Assembly: GCF_016804325.1 (NCBI RefSeq)
Contig: NZ_CP043627.1
Location: 4,337,001-4,401,000 of the forward strand
From: Methylobacterium aquaticum
GTDB lineage: Bacteria; Pseudomonadota; Alphaproteobacteria; Rhizobiales; Beijerinckiaceae
DNA length: 64,000 nt
Reading direction: 5' to 3'
The stretch's first letter is position 1, and each line of letters begins with the position of its first letter. Below, in pieces: positions 56,050 through 64,000 of the stretch. Position numbers and translations under genes: made by a program. The notes beneath the pieces were generated by a model, which was not told the DNA's origin, made no database searches, and saw only the letters and a program-made list of their open reading frames with translations.

Positions 56050-56844
56050 TCAGCCGAGGTCGCCGCCGGCCACCGGCATCGTCAGGCCGGTGACGTAGGA
56101 GGCCTCGTCGGAGGCGAGGAACAGGATGGCGGCGGCCTGCTCGGCGGCGGTGCCGTAGCGGTGCATCAGGCTCGACGCCCGGGTCTGGGCCACCACCTCG
56201 GCGATCCAGGCGCGCTCCTGGTCGCTCGGCGGGGTCGGGTTGCGCAGCACGCGCCGGGGCGGCGCCTCGGTGCCGCCGGGCGCGACCGCGTTCACCCGGA
56301 TGCCGTGCTCGGCGTATTCCCACGCCAGGCAGGCGGTCAGCGCGTTCACCCCGCCTTTGGCGGCGGCGTAAGGAACGCGGTTGACGCCCCGCGTCGCCAC
56401 CGACGACACGTTGACGATGCTGCCACCCCCACCCGCCAGCATGTGCGGCAGCGCCGCCCGGCAGCACCACAGGGTCGGGAACAGCGAGCGCCGGATCTCG
56501 GCCTCGACCTCGTGCGGGGCGTAGTGGGCGAACGGCTTGAACCAGATCGAGCCGCCGACATTGTTGACCAGCACGTCGAGCCGGCCGAACCGCGCGACGG
56601 CCGCCGCCATCACGCCCTCGCAGCCCTCGAAGGTTTCGACGTCGGCGAGCTGCACCGCGGCCTTGGCGCCGCAATCGCGCGCCTCGGCCGCAATCTCCTC
56701 GACGATCGCCGAGCGGTCGGTGAGAAGGAGGGCGGCGCCCTCGCGGGCGAGCCGCAGGGCGACCTCGCGGCCGATGCCCTGCGCGGCGCCGGTCACCACC
56801 GCAACCTTGGCCGAGAAGCGGCCGGGCGAGACGAAGCCCGTCAT
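56050..56844 (-). CDS. benD: 1,6-dihydroxycyclohexa-2,4-diene-1-carboxylate dehydrogenase
   Basis: A 264-residue SDR enzyme that oxidises the benzoate cis-diol to catechol with loss of CO2. It has VAVVTGAAQGIGREVALRLA (NAD motif) and LVNNVGGSIWFKPFAHYAPH. The catalytic block is VSSVATRGVNRVPYAAAKGG, with Ser, Tyr and Lys. The ATG overlaps the benC stop (ATGA), which implies translational coupling. SDR enzymes are hard to tell apart; the gene order makes BenD likely. Confidence 0.92.
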   Translation of the reverse strand: MTGFVSPGRFSAKVAVVTGAAQGIGREVALRLAREGAALLLTDRSAIVEEIAAEARDCGAKAAVQLADVETFEGCEGVMAAAVARFGRLDVLVNNVGGSIWFKPFAHYAPHEVEAEIRRSLFPTLWCCRAALPHMLAGGGGSIVNVSSVATRGVNRVPYAAAKGGVNALTACLAWEYAEHGIRVNAVAPGGTEAPPRRVLRNPTPPSDQERAWIAEVVAQTRASSLMHRYGTAAEQAAAILFLASDEASYVTGLTMPVAGGDLG

Positions 56845-57854
56845 GCTCCACCCCCGGCGCCGCTCGCCGCGAATTTCTCGTAGTGGAAGCTCGCCGGAGT
56901 GAGCCCGCGCTCGGCGAAGGTCTTGCGGACCGCGTCCACCATCGCGGGCGGTCCGCACAGATAGGTGTCGATCGCGCCGCCATGCAGGTGGGCGTCGGCG
57001 AGGTGCTCGGTGACGTAGCCCCGCTTCGCGTGCCGGCTGTCGGGGGAGGCGACGCAGGTCTCGAAGCTGAAGCCCGGGATCTTCGCCTGCGCCTCTTCCA
57101 GCGCCCCGGTCTCGACGAGGTCGGCATCGTGGGTGACGCCGTAGACGAGGTGGATCGGCTGGTCGGTGCCGGTCTCCACCACCTTGCCGAGCATCGACAG
57201 GAACGGCGCCAGGCCGGTGCCGCCGGCGAGCATCAGGACCGGGCGGCGGATCTCGCGGAGGTAGAAGCTGCCCGAGGGGCCGGTCAGGTCGAGGCTCGCC
57301 CCGGCTTGCGCGCCTTCCGCCAGGTAGGTGCTCATCAGCCCGCCCGGGATGTTGCGGATCAGGAACTCGGCCTGCCGACTGCCCGGGACCGAGCTGAACG
57401 AGTAGGACCGCGCCTGACCGCTGCCCGGCACCGCGATGTTGACGTACTGGCCCGGCAGGAAGCCGACCGGCTCATCGGTCTCGACCGACAGCCCGAAGGT
57501 GGTGTCGGACAGGCGCCGCACCGCTGAAACTCTGCTCTTGAGGGCGGCGGCCTTGGTCTTGCAGACCTCGGACGAAGCCGCCACCGCCAGCACCAGATCG
57601 GTCCGCGGCCGCATCTGGCAGGCGAGGCCGTAGCCTTGCGCGGCCTCGTCGTCGGTCAGCGCGTCCTCGATGTAGCTGCCCGGATCGAACCGACCGGATT
57701 CGCAATGGACCCGGCAGGTGCCGCAGGCCCCGTCCCGGCAATCGAGCGGGATGTTGATGCCGAGGCGGTAGGAGGCGTCGGCCACGGTCTCGCCGGGCCG
57801 GCAGGCGATGAAGCGGGTGACCCCGTCCTCGAAGTTGAGCGCGACAGTGTTCAC
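56841..57854 (-). CDS. benC: Benzoate 1,2-dioxygenase reductase component
   Basis: A 337-residue electron-transfer protein that passes electrons from NADH to the oxygenase. It has an N-terminal plant-type 2Fe-2S ferredoxin (CRDGACGTCRVHC then GLACQ). An FAD domain (GQARSYSFSSVPGS) and an NAD domain (RPVLMLAGGTGLAPFLSMLG, YLCGPPAMVDAVRKTF) follow. The domain order is typical of BenC. It is 10 bases after benB and overlaps benD. Confidence 0.95.
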   Translation of the reverse strand: MNTVALNFEDGVTRFIACRPGETVADASYRLGINIPLDCRDGACGTCRVHCESGRFDPGSYIEDALTDDEAAQGYGLACQMRPRTDLVLAVAASSEVCKTKAAALKSRVSAVRRLSDTTFGLSVETDEPVGFLPGQYVNIAVPGSGQARSYSFSSVPGSRQAEFLIRNIPGGLMSTYLAEGAQAGASLDLTGPSGSFYLREIRRPVLMLAGGTGLAPFLSMLGKVVETGTDQPIHLVYGVTHDADLVETGALEEAQAKIPGFSFETCVASPDSRHAKRGYVTEHLADAHLHGGAIDTYLCGPPAMVDAVRKTFAERGLTPASFHYEKFAASGAGGGA

Positions 57855-57864
57855 GGCGCCATCC

Positions 57865-58356
57865 CTAGATGTGATAGACGTCGATGACGTGGTGGATGTA
57901 GTCGTTCTTGAGGATCACCTTCTTCCTCTTGATCAGCGGAGCCTCGCCGCTGGTGTCGAGGGTGTAGAACGACGTGCCGAAATGGGTATCCACCGTCTTG
58001 TAGCGGTAGTTGAAGGTGAGCCAGTTGAAGCGGAGTCTGCAGCTGGTCTCGTCCTGCTCCAGGATCTCGACGTTGGAGATGTTGTGCGAGGTGCGCGGCT
58101 CCGGTAGGCTGGTGGCGCTCGACCGCTCGGTGCGGATGCGGAACACGCGGTCCTCCAGGCCGCAGCGGCTGTCGTAGTAGATCAGCGAGACGTCGGTCTG
58201 CGGATCGGTGACGAGCTGGTCGTCGTCGTCCCAGGACGGCATCCAGAACTCGACATCGGGGGCATAGAGCGCCAGCCAGGCGTCGAAGTCGCGGTCGTCG
58301 AGGAAGCGGGCCTCGCGGTAGAGGAATTGCTGCACCTGCTCCAGGGTGAGGGGCAT
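57865..58356 (-). CDS. benB: Benzoate 1,2-dioxygenase beta subunit
   Basis: The 163-residue small subunit of the ring-hydroxylating oxygenase. It has LEQVQQFLYREARFLDDRDF and WLALYAPDVEFWMPSWDDDD, and ends KVILKNDYIHHVIDVYHI, a typical β-subunit ending. β subunits are structural. In most clusters benB follows benA closely; here a 281-base gap holding an R3 repeat separates them. Confidence 0.95.
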   Translation of the reverse strand: MPLTLEQVQQFLYREARFLDDRDFDAWLALYAPDVEFWMPSWDDDDQLVTDPQTDVSLIYYDSRCGLEDRVFRIRTERSSATSLPEPRTSHNISNVEILEQDETSCRLRFNWLTFNYRYKTVDTHFGTSFYTLDTSGEAPLIKRKKVILKNDYIHHVIDVYHI

Positions 58357-58439
58357 CGGAGGGCTCCGTGTGGGCGTGCGGGGGCGCTCAAGCCCCGGTG
58401 GGGGCGGCGCCGTGGGTGTTCCGGGTCGGTCGATGAGTC

Positions 58440-58625
58440 AGGCTCCCGAACCCTCCACCCTCTGCGGGGGAGGGTGGTCCCTGCGTCAGCAGGGGCCGGG
58501 AGAGGGGCAGCGCGACGTTGATTCAGGAGGCGCCCTGCATGGATCGCGCGACCTTTCCGGAAGCGGCGTCCCCTCTCCCGCCCCACTCCGTGGGGCACCC
58601 TCCCCCGCAGAGGGGGGAGGGGTCG
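58440..58625. repeat. R3 repeat inserted between benA and benB
   Basis: The left arm CTCCACCCTCTGCGGGGGAG and the right arm CACCCTCCCCCGCAGAGGGG are inverted. The centre has GGGAGAGGGGCAGCGCGACG and CCGGAAGCGGCGTCCCCTCT. The same words occur at 47105-47250, so this is the same family. No gene was seen here. Confidence 0.8.
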
Positions 58626-58637
58626 GGAGGCGTTGGC

Positions 58638-59966
58638 TTACGGCAGGTGCCGCCGCATCGTGTCCATCCAGTAGCGGTGCTGGATCGCGAACAGGCCCTC
58701 GTCCTCGGTCTTGGCGCCACTGAGCAGCGGCTTCAGCCCGATCGCCCGCGCGCCCTCGTCCGCCCCCTCGATCCAGTGCTGGGCGCCGCGGCAGAGGTCG
58801 TTCCACCGCGCCGCGCGGCCGCGATAGCCGATCTGGCAGGCGCGGAATTCCTCCAGGTCGTCCGGGGTCGCCATGCCGCTGGCGTTGAAGAAATCCTCGT
58901 ATTGCCGGATCCGCCGCGTCCGGGCCTCCGGCGCCTCGCCCCGCGGCGCGATGCAGTAGATCGTCACCTCGGTCTTATCGACGGCGATCGGCCGGTAGGT
59001 CCGGATCTGCGACGAGAACTGGTCCATCAGGTAGACGTTCGGGTAGAGGCAGAGATTGCGCGACCGGTTGATCATCCAGTCGGCCATCGCCTGGCCGTGC
59101 TGCTCGGCCAACTCGCCGCGACGGTCCCAGTTCGGCCGGTCCTCGGGGTTGGCCCAGGTGGTCCAGAGCAGCAGGTGGCCGTGCTCGAACGAGTAGAAGC
59201 CGCCGCCTTGCTTGGCCCAGCCGCCCGCATCCATGGCGCGGGTCTTGTCGACGACGTGCGATTCCTTGCGCCGGCTGGTGGTGGCGGCGTAGTTCCAGTG
59301 CGTCGCGCTGACGTGGTAGCCGTCGGCGCCGTTCTCGGTCTGGAGCTTCCAGTTGCCGTCGAAGACATAAGTGGAGGAGCCGCGCAGGACCTCGAGCCCG
59401 TCCGGCGACTGGTCGACGATCATGTCGATGATCCGCGTCGCCTGGCCGAGATGCTCGGTCAGCGGCTTTACGTCGGGGTTGAGGCTGCCGAACAGGAAGC
59501 CGCGATAGTTCTCGAAGCGGGCCACCTTGGTCAGGTCGTGCGAGCCGTCGCGGTTGAAGCTCTCGGGGTAGCCGGCGCCATCCGGGTCCTTGACCTTCAG
59601 GAGCTTGCCGCCGTTGCTGAAGGTCCAGCCGTGGAACGGGCAGGTGAAGGTCGCCTTGTTGCCGCGCTTGTGCCGGCACACCATCGCGCCGCGGTGGCTG
59701 CACGCATTGACGAAGGCCTGCAGCTCGCCCTTGCGGCTGCGGGTGATGACCACCGGCTGGCGGCCCATGAAGGTGGTGAAGTAGTCGTTCGGGTTCGGGA
59801 TCTGGCTCTCGTGGGCCAGGTAGATCCAGTTGCCCTCGAAGATGTGCTGCATCTCCAATTCGAAGATGTCGGGATCGGTGAAGATGTCGCGCCGACACCG
59901 GAACACGCCGGTCTCCGGGTTCTCCTCGACCGCGCCTTCGACCACCTGATGCAGATCGTCCAGCAT
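58638..59966 (-). CDS. benA: Benzoate 1,2-dioxygenase alpha subunit
   Basis: The 442-residue catalytic subunit; it adds both atoms of O2 to benzoate. The Rieske ligands are CSHRGAM and CPFHGWTF. The catalytic iron site is in [20 protein letters not shown]. Other marks are the bridging region [20 protein letters not shown] and a long C-terminal region ([20 protein letters not shown]). It is the first gene of the cluster and faces the LysR gene. Substrate could be benzoate or a close analogue. Confidence 0.95.
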   Translation of the reverse strand: MLDDLHQVVEGAVEENPETGVFRCRRDIFTDPDIFELEMQHIFEGNWIYLAHESQIPNPNDYFTTFMGRQPVVITRSRKGELQAFVNACSHRGAMVCRHKRGNKATFTCPFHGWTFSNGGKLLKVKDPDGAGYPESFNRDGSHDLTKVARFENYRGFLFGSLNPDVKPLTEHLGQATRIIDMIVDQSPDGLEVLRGSSTYVFDGNWKLQTENGADGYHVSATHWNYAATTSRRKESHVVDKTRAMDAGGWAKQGGGFYSFEHGHLLLWTTWANPEDRPNWDRRGELAEQHGQAMADWMINRSRNLCLYPNVYLMDQFSSQIRTYRPIAVDKTEVTIYCIAPRGEAPEARTRRIRQYEDFFNASGMATPDDLEEFRACQIGYRGRAARWNDLCRGAQHWIEGADEGARAIGLKPLLSGAKTEDEGLFAIQHRYWMDTMRRHLP

Positions 59967-60258
59967 GTTCGTCTCCCTACCGCACCGGCTGTTTTCGAGA
60001 CGAGGGCGGTCGTTGCCGGTCCACGCGCTGTGCGGGCTGGCTCTGATCTCGCTCTCGTCTTGCGCAGGGTGGTGTGGTCTCGGGAGTGTCTCGTCCCGGG
60101 CCTCGCTCGCGCCCTGAGCGTTTCCTCTTTTTCCGGTTCTAAGGAAGCGCCATAAGGAGGTCCAAGACCGATTGGGAACAAAACCATTCCTGGCAGGAAT
60201 GATCGGGCGGGAATCATCGGGCAGGAATCCTTGGGCAGGAATCCTTGGGGAGGAATGA
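59967..60258. promoter_or_regulatory. Divergent control region between benA and the benM-type gene
   Basis: This 292-base gap should carry promoters for both genes. I saw no ATAC-N7-GTAT site of the Acinetobacter BenM type. A loose dyad, TTCC...GGAA, sits near 60137-60150. The last 70 bases are a tandem repeat listed separately. Confidence 0.45.
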
Positions 60259-60260
60259 GT
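60191..60260 (+). repeat. Five 14-bp tandem repeats ending at the LysR start codon
   Basis: Units begin at 60191, 60205, 60219, 60233 and 60247. The consensus is GGGCAGGAATCCTT; units 3 and 4 are identical and the rest differ by one to four bases. The last unit, GGGGAGGAATGAGT, supplies the ribosome-binding site and overlaps the GTG start of the regulator. Confidence 0.85.
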
Positions 60261-61167
60261 GGAGCTGCGCCACCTGCGCTACTTCGTGGCCGTCGCCCGC
60301 GCGCAGAGCTTCACCCGCGCGGCGGAGGCGATGCACGTCGCCCAGCCGGCGCTGAGCAAGCAGGTGCAGCACTTCGAGGAGGAGTTCGGCCTCGAACTGA
60401 TCGAGCGCGGCTCGCGCCCGGTGCGGCTGACCGAGCCGGGCCGGGTGATCTACGAGCAGGCGCTCCAGATCCTGGAACGGGTCGACGACCTGCGCGAGAC
60501 CGGCCGGCGCCTGCGCGTCGCCGAGCGCAACAGCTTCCGCATCGGCTTCGTCGCCTCGACCCTCTACGGGCGCTTGCCCGAGATTCTGCGCGGCTACCGG
60601 ACGAAGCGCCCGGACGTCGACATGACGCTCCTCGAATTGCTGACGCTCGAGCAGATCGCGGCGCTGAAGGAGGGCCGGATCGATGTCGGCTTCGGCCGGG
60701 TCGAGATCGAGGACCCGGCGATCGAACGCGTCCTCCTGCGCAACGAGCGCCTGATCGTCGCCGTGCCGATGGCCTGGGACGCCGCCCGCCCGCCGGGGCC
60801 CCTGAAGCTCCGCGACCTCGCCGAGACGGCCCTGATCCTCTACCCGAAGAGCGCGCGGCCCAACAACGCCGACCGCATCCTGGCGCTGTTTCGCGAGCAC
60901 GGGGTGCGCCCGCCGGTGATCCACGAGGTGCGCGAACTCCAGACCGCCCTCGGCCTTGTCGCGGCGGAAGCGGGAATCTGCGTGGTGCCCGCCTCGATCG
61001 AGCGCCTGCGCCGCGACGGCGTCGCCTACCGGCCGCTCGACGAGGATCGGGCGCTGATCCCGGTCATCATGAGCTACCGCAAGAACGATCCGTCACCGGA
61101 GATCGGGCTGATCCTGCAGTGCGTGAAGGACGACTACGAGCGGGAGGGGTTGCGGTTCGGGGTGTGA
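60259..61167 (+). CDS. LysR-family regulator of benzoate/catechol degradation, BenM/CatM type
   Basis: A 302-residue regulator. The opening [20 protein letters not shown] and [20 protein letters not shown] resembles, from memory, BenM and CatM closely. The shared blocks [27 protein letters not shown] and [16 protein letters not shown] also match. Those proteins bind cis,cis-muconate, and BenM also benzoate. The start is the GTG at 60259, placed after GGAGG; an ATG four bases upstream is out of frame. It is divergent from benA and should activate the cluster. Confidence 0.9.
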   Translation: MELRHLRYFVAVARAQSFTRAAEAMHVAQPALSKQVQHFEEEFGLELIERGSRPVRLTEPGRVIYEQALQILERVDDLRETGRRLRVAERNSFRIGFVASTLYGRLPEILRGYRTKRPDVDMTLLELLTLEQIAALKEGRIDVGFGRVEIEDPAIERVLLRNERLIVAVPMAWDAARPPGPLKLRDLAETALILYPKSARPNNADRILALFREHGVRPPVIHEVRELQTALGLVAAEAGICVVPASIERLRRDGVAYRPLDEDRALIPVIMSYRKNDPSPEIGLILQCVKDDYEREGLRFGV

Positions 61168-61229
61168 GATCCTGTTTGAGTATGATTTTCCATAAAATAT
61201 TTGAGCGAGGCGGGATCGTCTCATCCCCT

Positions 61230-61363
61230 CACCTCATCCTGAGGTGTTAGCCGATTGAAAATCGGCTGACCTCGAAGGAGGACTCCAGGGATCGCAGAGG
61301 CTTCTGGAAGCCTCCTTCGAGGTCAGTCGATCTCCGATCGACTGACACCTCAGGATGAGGTGG
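61230..61363. repeat. Dispersed palindromic repeat, family R1, copy C
   Basis: The outer arms ACCTCATCCTGAGGTG and ACACCTCAGGATGAGGTGG flank extra inner arms, GCCGATTGAAAATCGGC and TCGATCTCCGATCGA, plus ACCTCGAAGGAGGACTCCAG and CTTCCTTCGAGGT-type sequence. The basic plan is shared with copies at 281-403 and 34409-34543. Confidence 0.85.
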
Positions 61364-61651
61364 AAGGATAGGATATCCGATGATCCGTTTCAGCTCCGGT
61401 CAGACCGATCCGCTCAAACAGGCTCTTGGAGGCACTCGTTCCACTCTAACGGTCGTTGGAAACGATCCTTGGGATCGTCGCCAGGCCCAACGTCCCGGAC
61501 ATCCGGGCCCGACCAGGATCGAATCGTTGCGTCGGCCTCGTGGGCCGTCGACATCACAGGAAGCAGAGTCGGTGCGCCGCGTCGTCTTCCCGGGACGGCG
61601 CATGGTTTCGGGATGGGGCCGCCGACCCGATCGACCCGTGACATCGGTGCC

Positions 61652-61678
61652 GGGCCGCCCCGGCAAGGGGGCGGCCCG
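61652..61678. terminator. GC hairpin at the 3' end of the OmpA-domain gene
   Basis: GGGCCGCCCC and GGGGCGGCCC pair around a short loop. It lies 14 bases past the end of the OmpA-domain gene. On the plus strand GTCTTTCTC follows, which could terminate plus-strand transcripts instead. Confidence 0.4.
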
Positions 61679-61692
61679 TCTTTCTCGTCGCG

Positions 61693-63870
61693 CTACTGCC
61701 GCTGCTGGGGCGGCTGTGCCTGCGATTGCTGCTGCTGGATCAGCGGGGTGATCCGGCGCACGGTCACCCGGCGGTTCTCCCGCGAGGCGCCTTGCGTGTT
61801 CACCTTCAGGTACTGCTCGCCGTAACCCTGGGTGGTCAGGTTCTCCGGCGGCACGCCGAAGTCGCGGGTCAGCACCTCGGCCACCGACTGGGCGCGCCGG
61901 TCGGAGAGCGAGAGGTTGTCGACGTCGCTGCCGACTGCGTCGGTGTAGCCCTCGATCAGGAACACCTCCTGCGGGTTGTTCTTGACCGCCTGGTTGATCG
62001 CCGCCGCGATGGTGGCGAGGCGGCGGGCCTGGTCGGGCGTCACCTGCCAGGAGCCGGTATCGAAGGTGATCGTGTCGATGTCGACGCTGCGCATCCGGGC
62101 GCGCAGGGTCGGGCTGTAGCGCACCTGGTCGAGGGTGTAGCGCCGCTCGACCGGGGCGACCGGCGGGGCGGTCAGCGCCTCGTAGATCGCGCCTTCGTCG
62201 GCCTGGTCCGCCTCGACCACGTAGCGCTCGCGGGGGATGCGGATGTCGGGCGGCGGCAGCACCACCACGTCCTGCGCGATCGACCGCGGCGGGCCGGCGT
62301 AGGAATTGTCGATCAGCACGACCTCGCGCCCGTCCGGCCCGCGGCGGTAGCGCCGCAGCAGGCGGCCGTCGTCGTCCACCACCGTGAAGACCTGGTAGCC
62401 GCCGGGGCGGTCGATGATCGTCACGGTGTCGCGGCCGCGTCGCTCGATGCGGGCGTCGCGGTCGAGCAGACGGAAGCGCTCGGTCTCGTCGTGGCGCAGG
62501 TAGTAGCGGTCGTCGTCGCGGACGATCACGCGGCCGGGCTCGCGGACGATCAGGCGGCCGCCCTCGTTGAACTCGCGCCGGGCCCGGCGGACGTCGTCGT
62601 AGCTGCGCACGTCGATGTCGCCGCGGCGGAAGCCGCCCGGAACGTAGTCGGGTGCGTCGCGGCGATAGCCGCCGGGCAAGTCGCCCCGGTCGTCGAAGCC
62701 GCGGCGGTCGCCGTCACGGCGATCGAAGTCGCGCCTGTCGCCATCGCGCCGATCGAAGTCGCGGCCGTCCGGACCACGGCGGTCGAAGTCGCGCCGGTCC
62801 TGATCGCGCGGATCGCGCCGGTCGAAGCCGCGGTCGTCGCGGTCGTCGGGCGGTCCGCCCGCGCCGCCGGGCACGAAGGGCCGTCCGGGCACGCCGGGCT
62901 GCTGGTTCGGGGGAAGCGGCGCACCGTTCGGGCCGGCCCCGGGCGCATCCGGCCGGCCCGGGCCGCGGCCGGGGCCGCCGGGCTGCGGCGCGTCGGGCGG
63001 GGGCGGCGCCGCGCGGCCCGGGGCAGGAGGCTGGCCGGGCGCCGGGGGTTGCGGAGCCGCGCCCTGGCCCGGCGCGGGAGGCTGGCCCTGGCCGCGCTGC
63101 CCCGGCGCATCGGGTCCGCGACGATCCTCGCGGGGGCGATCCTCGCGGGCGTCGGGACGGTCGTCGCGGCGGTCCGGCCGCGCATCGGGGGCCGGACGCT
63201 CGCGCGGCTCGGGCCGTCCGGCCGGGCCGCGATCCTGCGGCGGGGCCGGCGGACGGCCGGGCTCCTCGCCACGCGGGGCGCGCGGCTCTTGCCTGTCGGG
63301 ACGATCCTGCCGGTCGGGACGATCCTGCCGGTCGGGACGGTCCGGTCGGTCGGGACGCTCCGGGCGTCCTTGCGGACCACGCTCCGGCTGGTCGGGCCGC
63401 TCGCGCTGCTGGGGTTCGGGACGCTCGCGGGGCGGGCCCGTGCGCTCGCGCGGCTCCGGCCGCTCGGGACGTTCGCGCTGCGGTTCCGGGCGCTCCTGCC
63501 GCGGCTCGGGGCGCTCGCGGGGCTCGGGCCGGGGGGCAGGGCGCTCCTGACGAGGTTCGGGCCGTTCCTGGCGCGGCTCAGGGCGTTCCTGCCGCGGCTC
63601 GGGACGTTCGCGCGGCTCCGGCCGCTCGGCCGGGCCCCGCTCCGGACGGGGACCGCCGCCCGGGCCGCCGGGGCCACGCTCGCCAGGGCCGCGCTCACCA
63701 GGGCCTCCTGGCCCGCCGGGTCCGCGCTCGCCGGGGCCTCCGGGGCCACCCTGGGCCAGCCGGATCACGTCGTCGCCTCGCGCCGCAACCGGGCTCGCGA
63801 GAACGGGCTGGAGCAGCAGGGCCGGCAGGATCGTGCCGGTCAGCAGCAGCGCGCGGGCAGGGCGCATCAA
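61693..63870 (-). CDS. Exported OmpA-domain protein with long low-complexity repeat region
   Basis: A 725-residue exported protein. After the signal peptide (ALLLTGTILPALLLQPVLAS) come about 330 residues of low complexity. They run through Gly-Pro-Gly-Glu-Arg, ERPEPRQ heptads, DRPDRQ units and PPAPGQ units, then a DRRDFDRRDGDRRDF block. From about residue 410 the chain becomes more regular (VRSYDDVRRARREFNEGGRL, RYYLRHDETERFRLLDRDAR). The C-terminal ~120 residues are an OmpA peptidoglycan-binding domain (FLIEGYTDAVGSDVDNLSLS, DRRAQSVAEVLTRDFGVPPE). It probably anchors to peptidoglycan in the periplasm. The role of the disordered region is unknown. Confidence 0.88.
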   Translation of the reverse strand: MMRPARALLLTGTILPALLLQPVLASPVAARGDDVIRLAQGGPGGPGERGPGGPGGPGERGPGERGPGGPGGGPRPERGPAERPEPRERPEPRQERPEPRQERPEPRQERPAPRPEPRERPEPRQERPEPQRERPERPEPRERTGPPRERPEPQQRERPDQPERGPQGRPERPDRPDRPDRQDRPDRQDRPDRQEPRAPRGEEPGRPPAPPQDRGPAGRPEPRERPAPDARPDRRDDRPDAREDRPREDRRGPDAPGQRGQGQPPAPGQGAAPQPPAPGQPPAPGRAAPPPPDAPQPGGPGRGPGRPDAPGAGPNGAPLPPNQQPGVPGRPFVPGGAGGPPDDRDDRGFDRRDPRDQDRRDFDRRGPDGRDFDRRDGDRRDFDRRDGDRRGFDDRGDLPGGYRRDAPDYVPGGFRRGDIDVRSYDDVRRARREFNEGGRLIVREPGRVIVRDDDRYYLRHDETERFRLLDRDARIERRGRDTVTIIDRPGGYQVFTVVDDDGRLLRRYRRGPDGREVVLIDNSYAGPPRSIAQDVVVLPPPDIRIPRERYVVEADQADEGAIYEALTAPPVAPVERRYTLDQVRYSPTLRARMRSVDIDTITFDTGSWQVTPDQARRLATIAAAINQAVKNNPQEVFLIEGYTDAVGSDVDNLSLSDRRAQSVAEVLTRDFGVPPENLTTQGYGEQYLKVNTQGASRENRRVTVRRITPLIQQQQSQAQPPQQRQ

Positions 63871-63951
63871 GGGAAAACCTCTCGTCCGTCGTCGGTCCCT
63901 TCGAACACCGCGACGGCCGATTGGTTCCCTTCGGTCAGAGGACCCGACCGG

Positions 63952-64000
63952 TCAGGGCGTGGCGACCGGGGCGGTGCCCGGGGCTGCGACGGTCACTGCC
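63952..64000 (-). CDS. Possible 3' end of an upstream gene
   Basis: The minus strand reads AVTVAAPGTAPVATP and then a stop, in one open frame that reaches the window edge. It may be the alanine/proline-rich tail of a gene lying beyond the window. Only 15 codons are visible, so the call is tentative. Confidence 0.3.
   Translation of the reverse strand, partial: AVTVAAPGTAPVATP

Larger units (their letters stand above)
61168..61692. other. Intergenic region with an R1 repeat and a hairpin
   Basis: It holds an R1 repeat at 61230-61363 and a short stretch at 61449-61470 like part of the repeat at 41128-41252. A strong GC stem is at 61652-61678 (GGGCCGCCCC with GGGGGCGGCCC). Other open frames here are short and featureless. 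Confidence 0.5.

Noticed and set aside
60191..60260. The 14-bp tandem repeats as a CRISPR array
   Set aside because: Units abut with no spacers, are too short and have no cas genes nearby.

Overview
The window is chromosomal DNA from a very GC-rich alphaproteobacterium, most likely Methylobacterium or a close relative in the Hyphomicrobiales. The reasoning rests on several features. PntAA and PntAB are split and follow an aa3-type oxidase subunit IV gene. A DUF6894 protein, a PAS_5 protein and an SPGHEM-type secreted protein are present. There is an EcfG-like sigma factor, and families of palindromic intergenic repeats recur. This is inferred from gene content; no database search was possible.

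Layout. 1-3.9 kb: the end of radC, ligA, and a frameshifted DEDDh exonuclease with a SWIM-like zinc finger. 4.5-6.6 kb: a frameshifted chemoreceptor. 6.7-10.8 kb: D-tartrate dehydratase and a VOC protein facing a LysR regulator and a PAS/XRE regulator, both regulators frameshifted. 10.9-13.6 kb: uvrB with an unusual basic N-terminal extension. 13.9-18.4 kb: frameshifted OprB porin, PPK2 kinase, two small secreted proteins, an ArsR repressor, and an ECF sigma factor with a NepR-like N-terminal segment. 18.4-18.75 kb: two identical tRNA-Tyr genes. 18.8-26 kb: recJ, the pntAA-pntAB-pntB operon, and a UbiB-like kinase. 26-29 kb: a CsoR/FrmR-type repressor, a frameshifted Mn-catalase, and small membrane proteins. 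29.3-35.3 kb: glyQS, a short-chain dehydrogenase, yacG and maf. 35.4-39 kb: a shikimate/quinate module (MHS transporter, AroE-like dehydrogenase, LysR). 39-45 kb: glycosyltransferase, tandem PilZ protein, PAS_5 protein, rhomboid, CBS protein and patatin. 45-47 kb: an Lrp regulator divergent from hppD. 47.6-49.3 kb: an ABC exporter. 50.3-61.2 kb: a benzoate-to-catechol-to-enol-lactone catabolic cluster with a divergent BenM/CatM-type regulator. 61.7-63.9 kb: an OmpA-domain protein with long low-complexity repeats.

How the genes work together. BenABC and BenD convert benzoate to catechol. CatA, CatB and CatC carry catechol to the enol-lactone. An AAHS symporter would import the aromatic acid, and a flavin monooxygenase (possibly salicylate hydroxylase) would supply more catechol. 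The divergent LysR gene is preceded by five 14-bp tandem repeats. Repeat elements sit between benA and benB, between catA and catB, and between catC and the transporter gene.

Two cautions. Seven genes between 3 and 27.6 kb carry eight single-base frameshifts, nearly all losses of one G in a G run. No frameshifts were noticed in the remaining 36 kb. Sequencing error is therefore at least as likely as gene decay. No CRISPR array, rRNA, insertion-sequence transposase or phage gene was seen.
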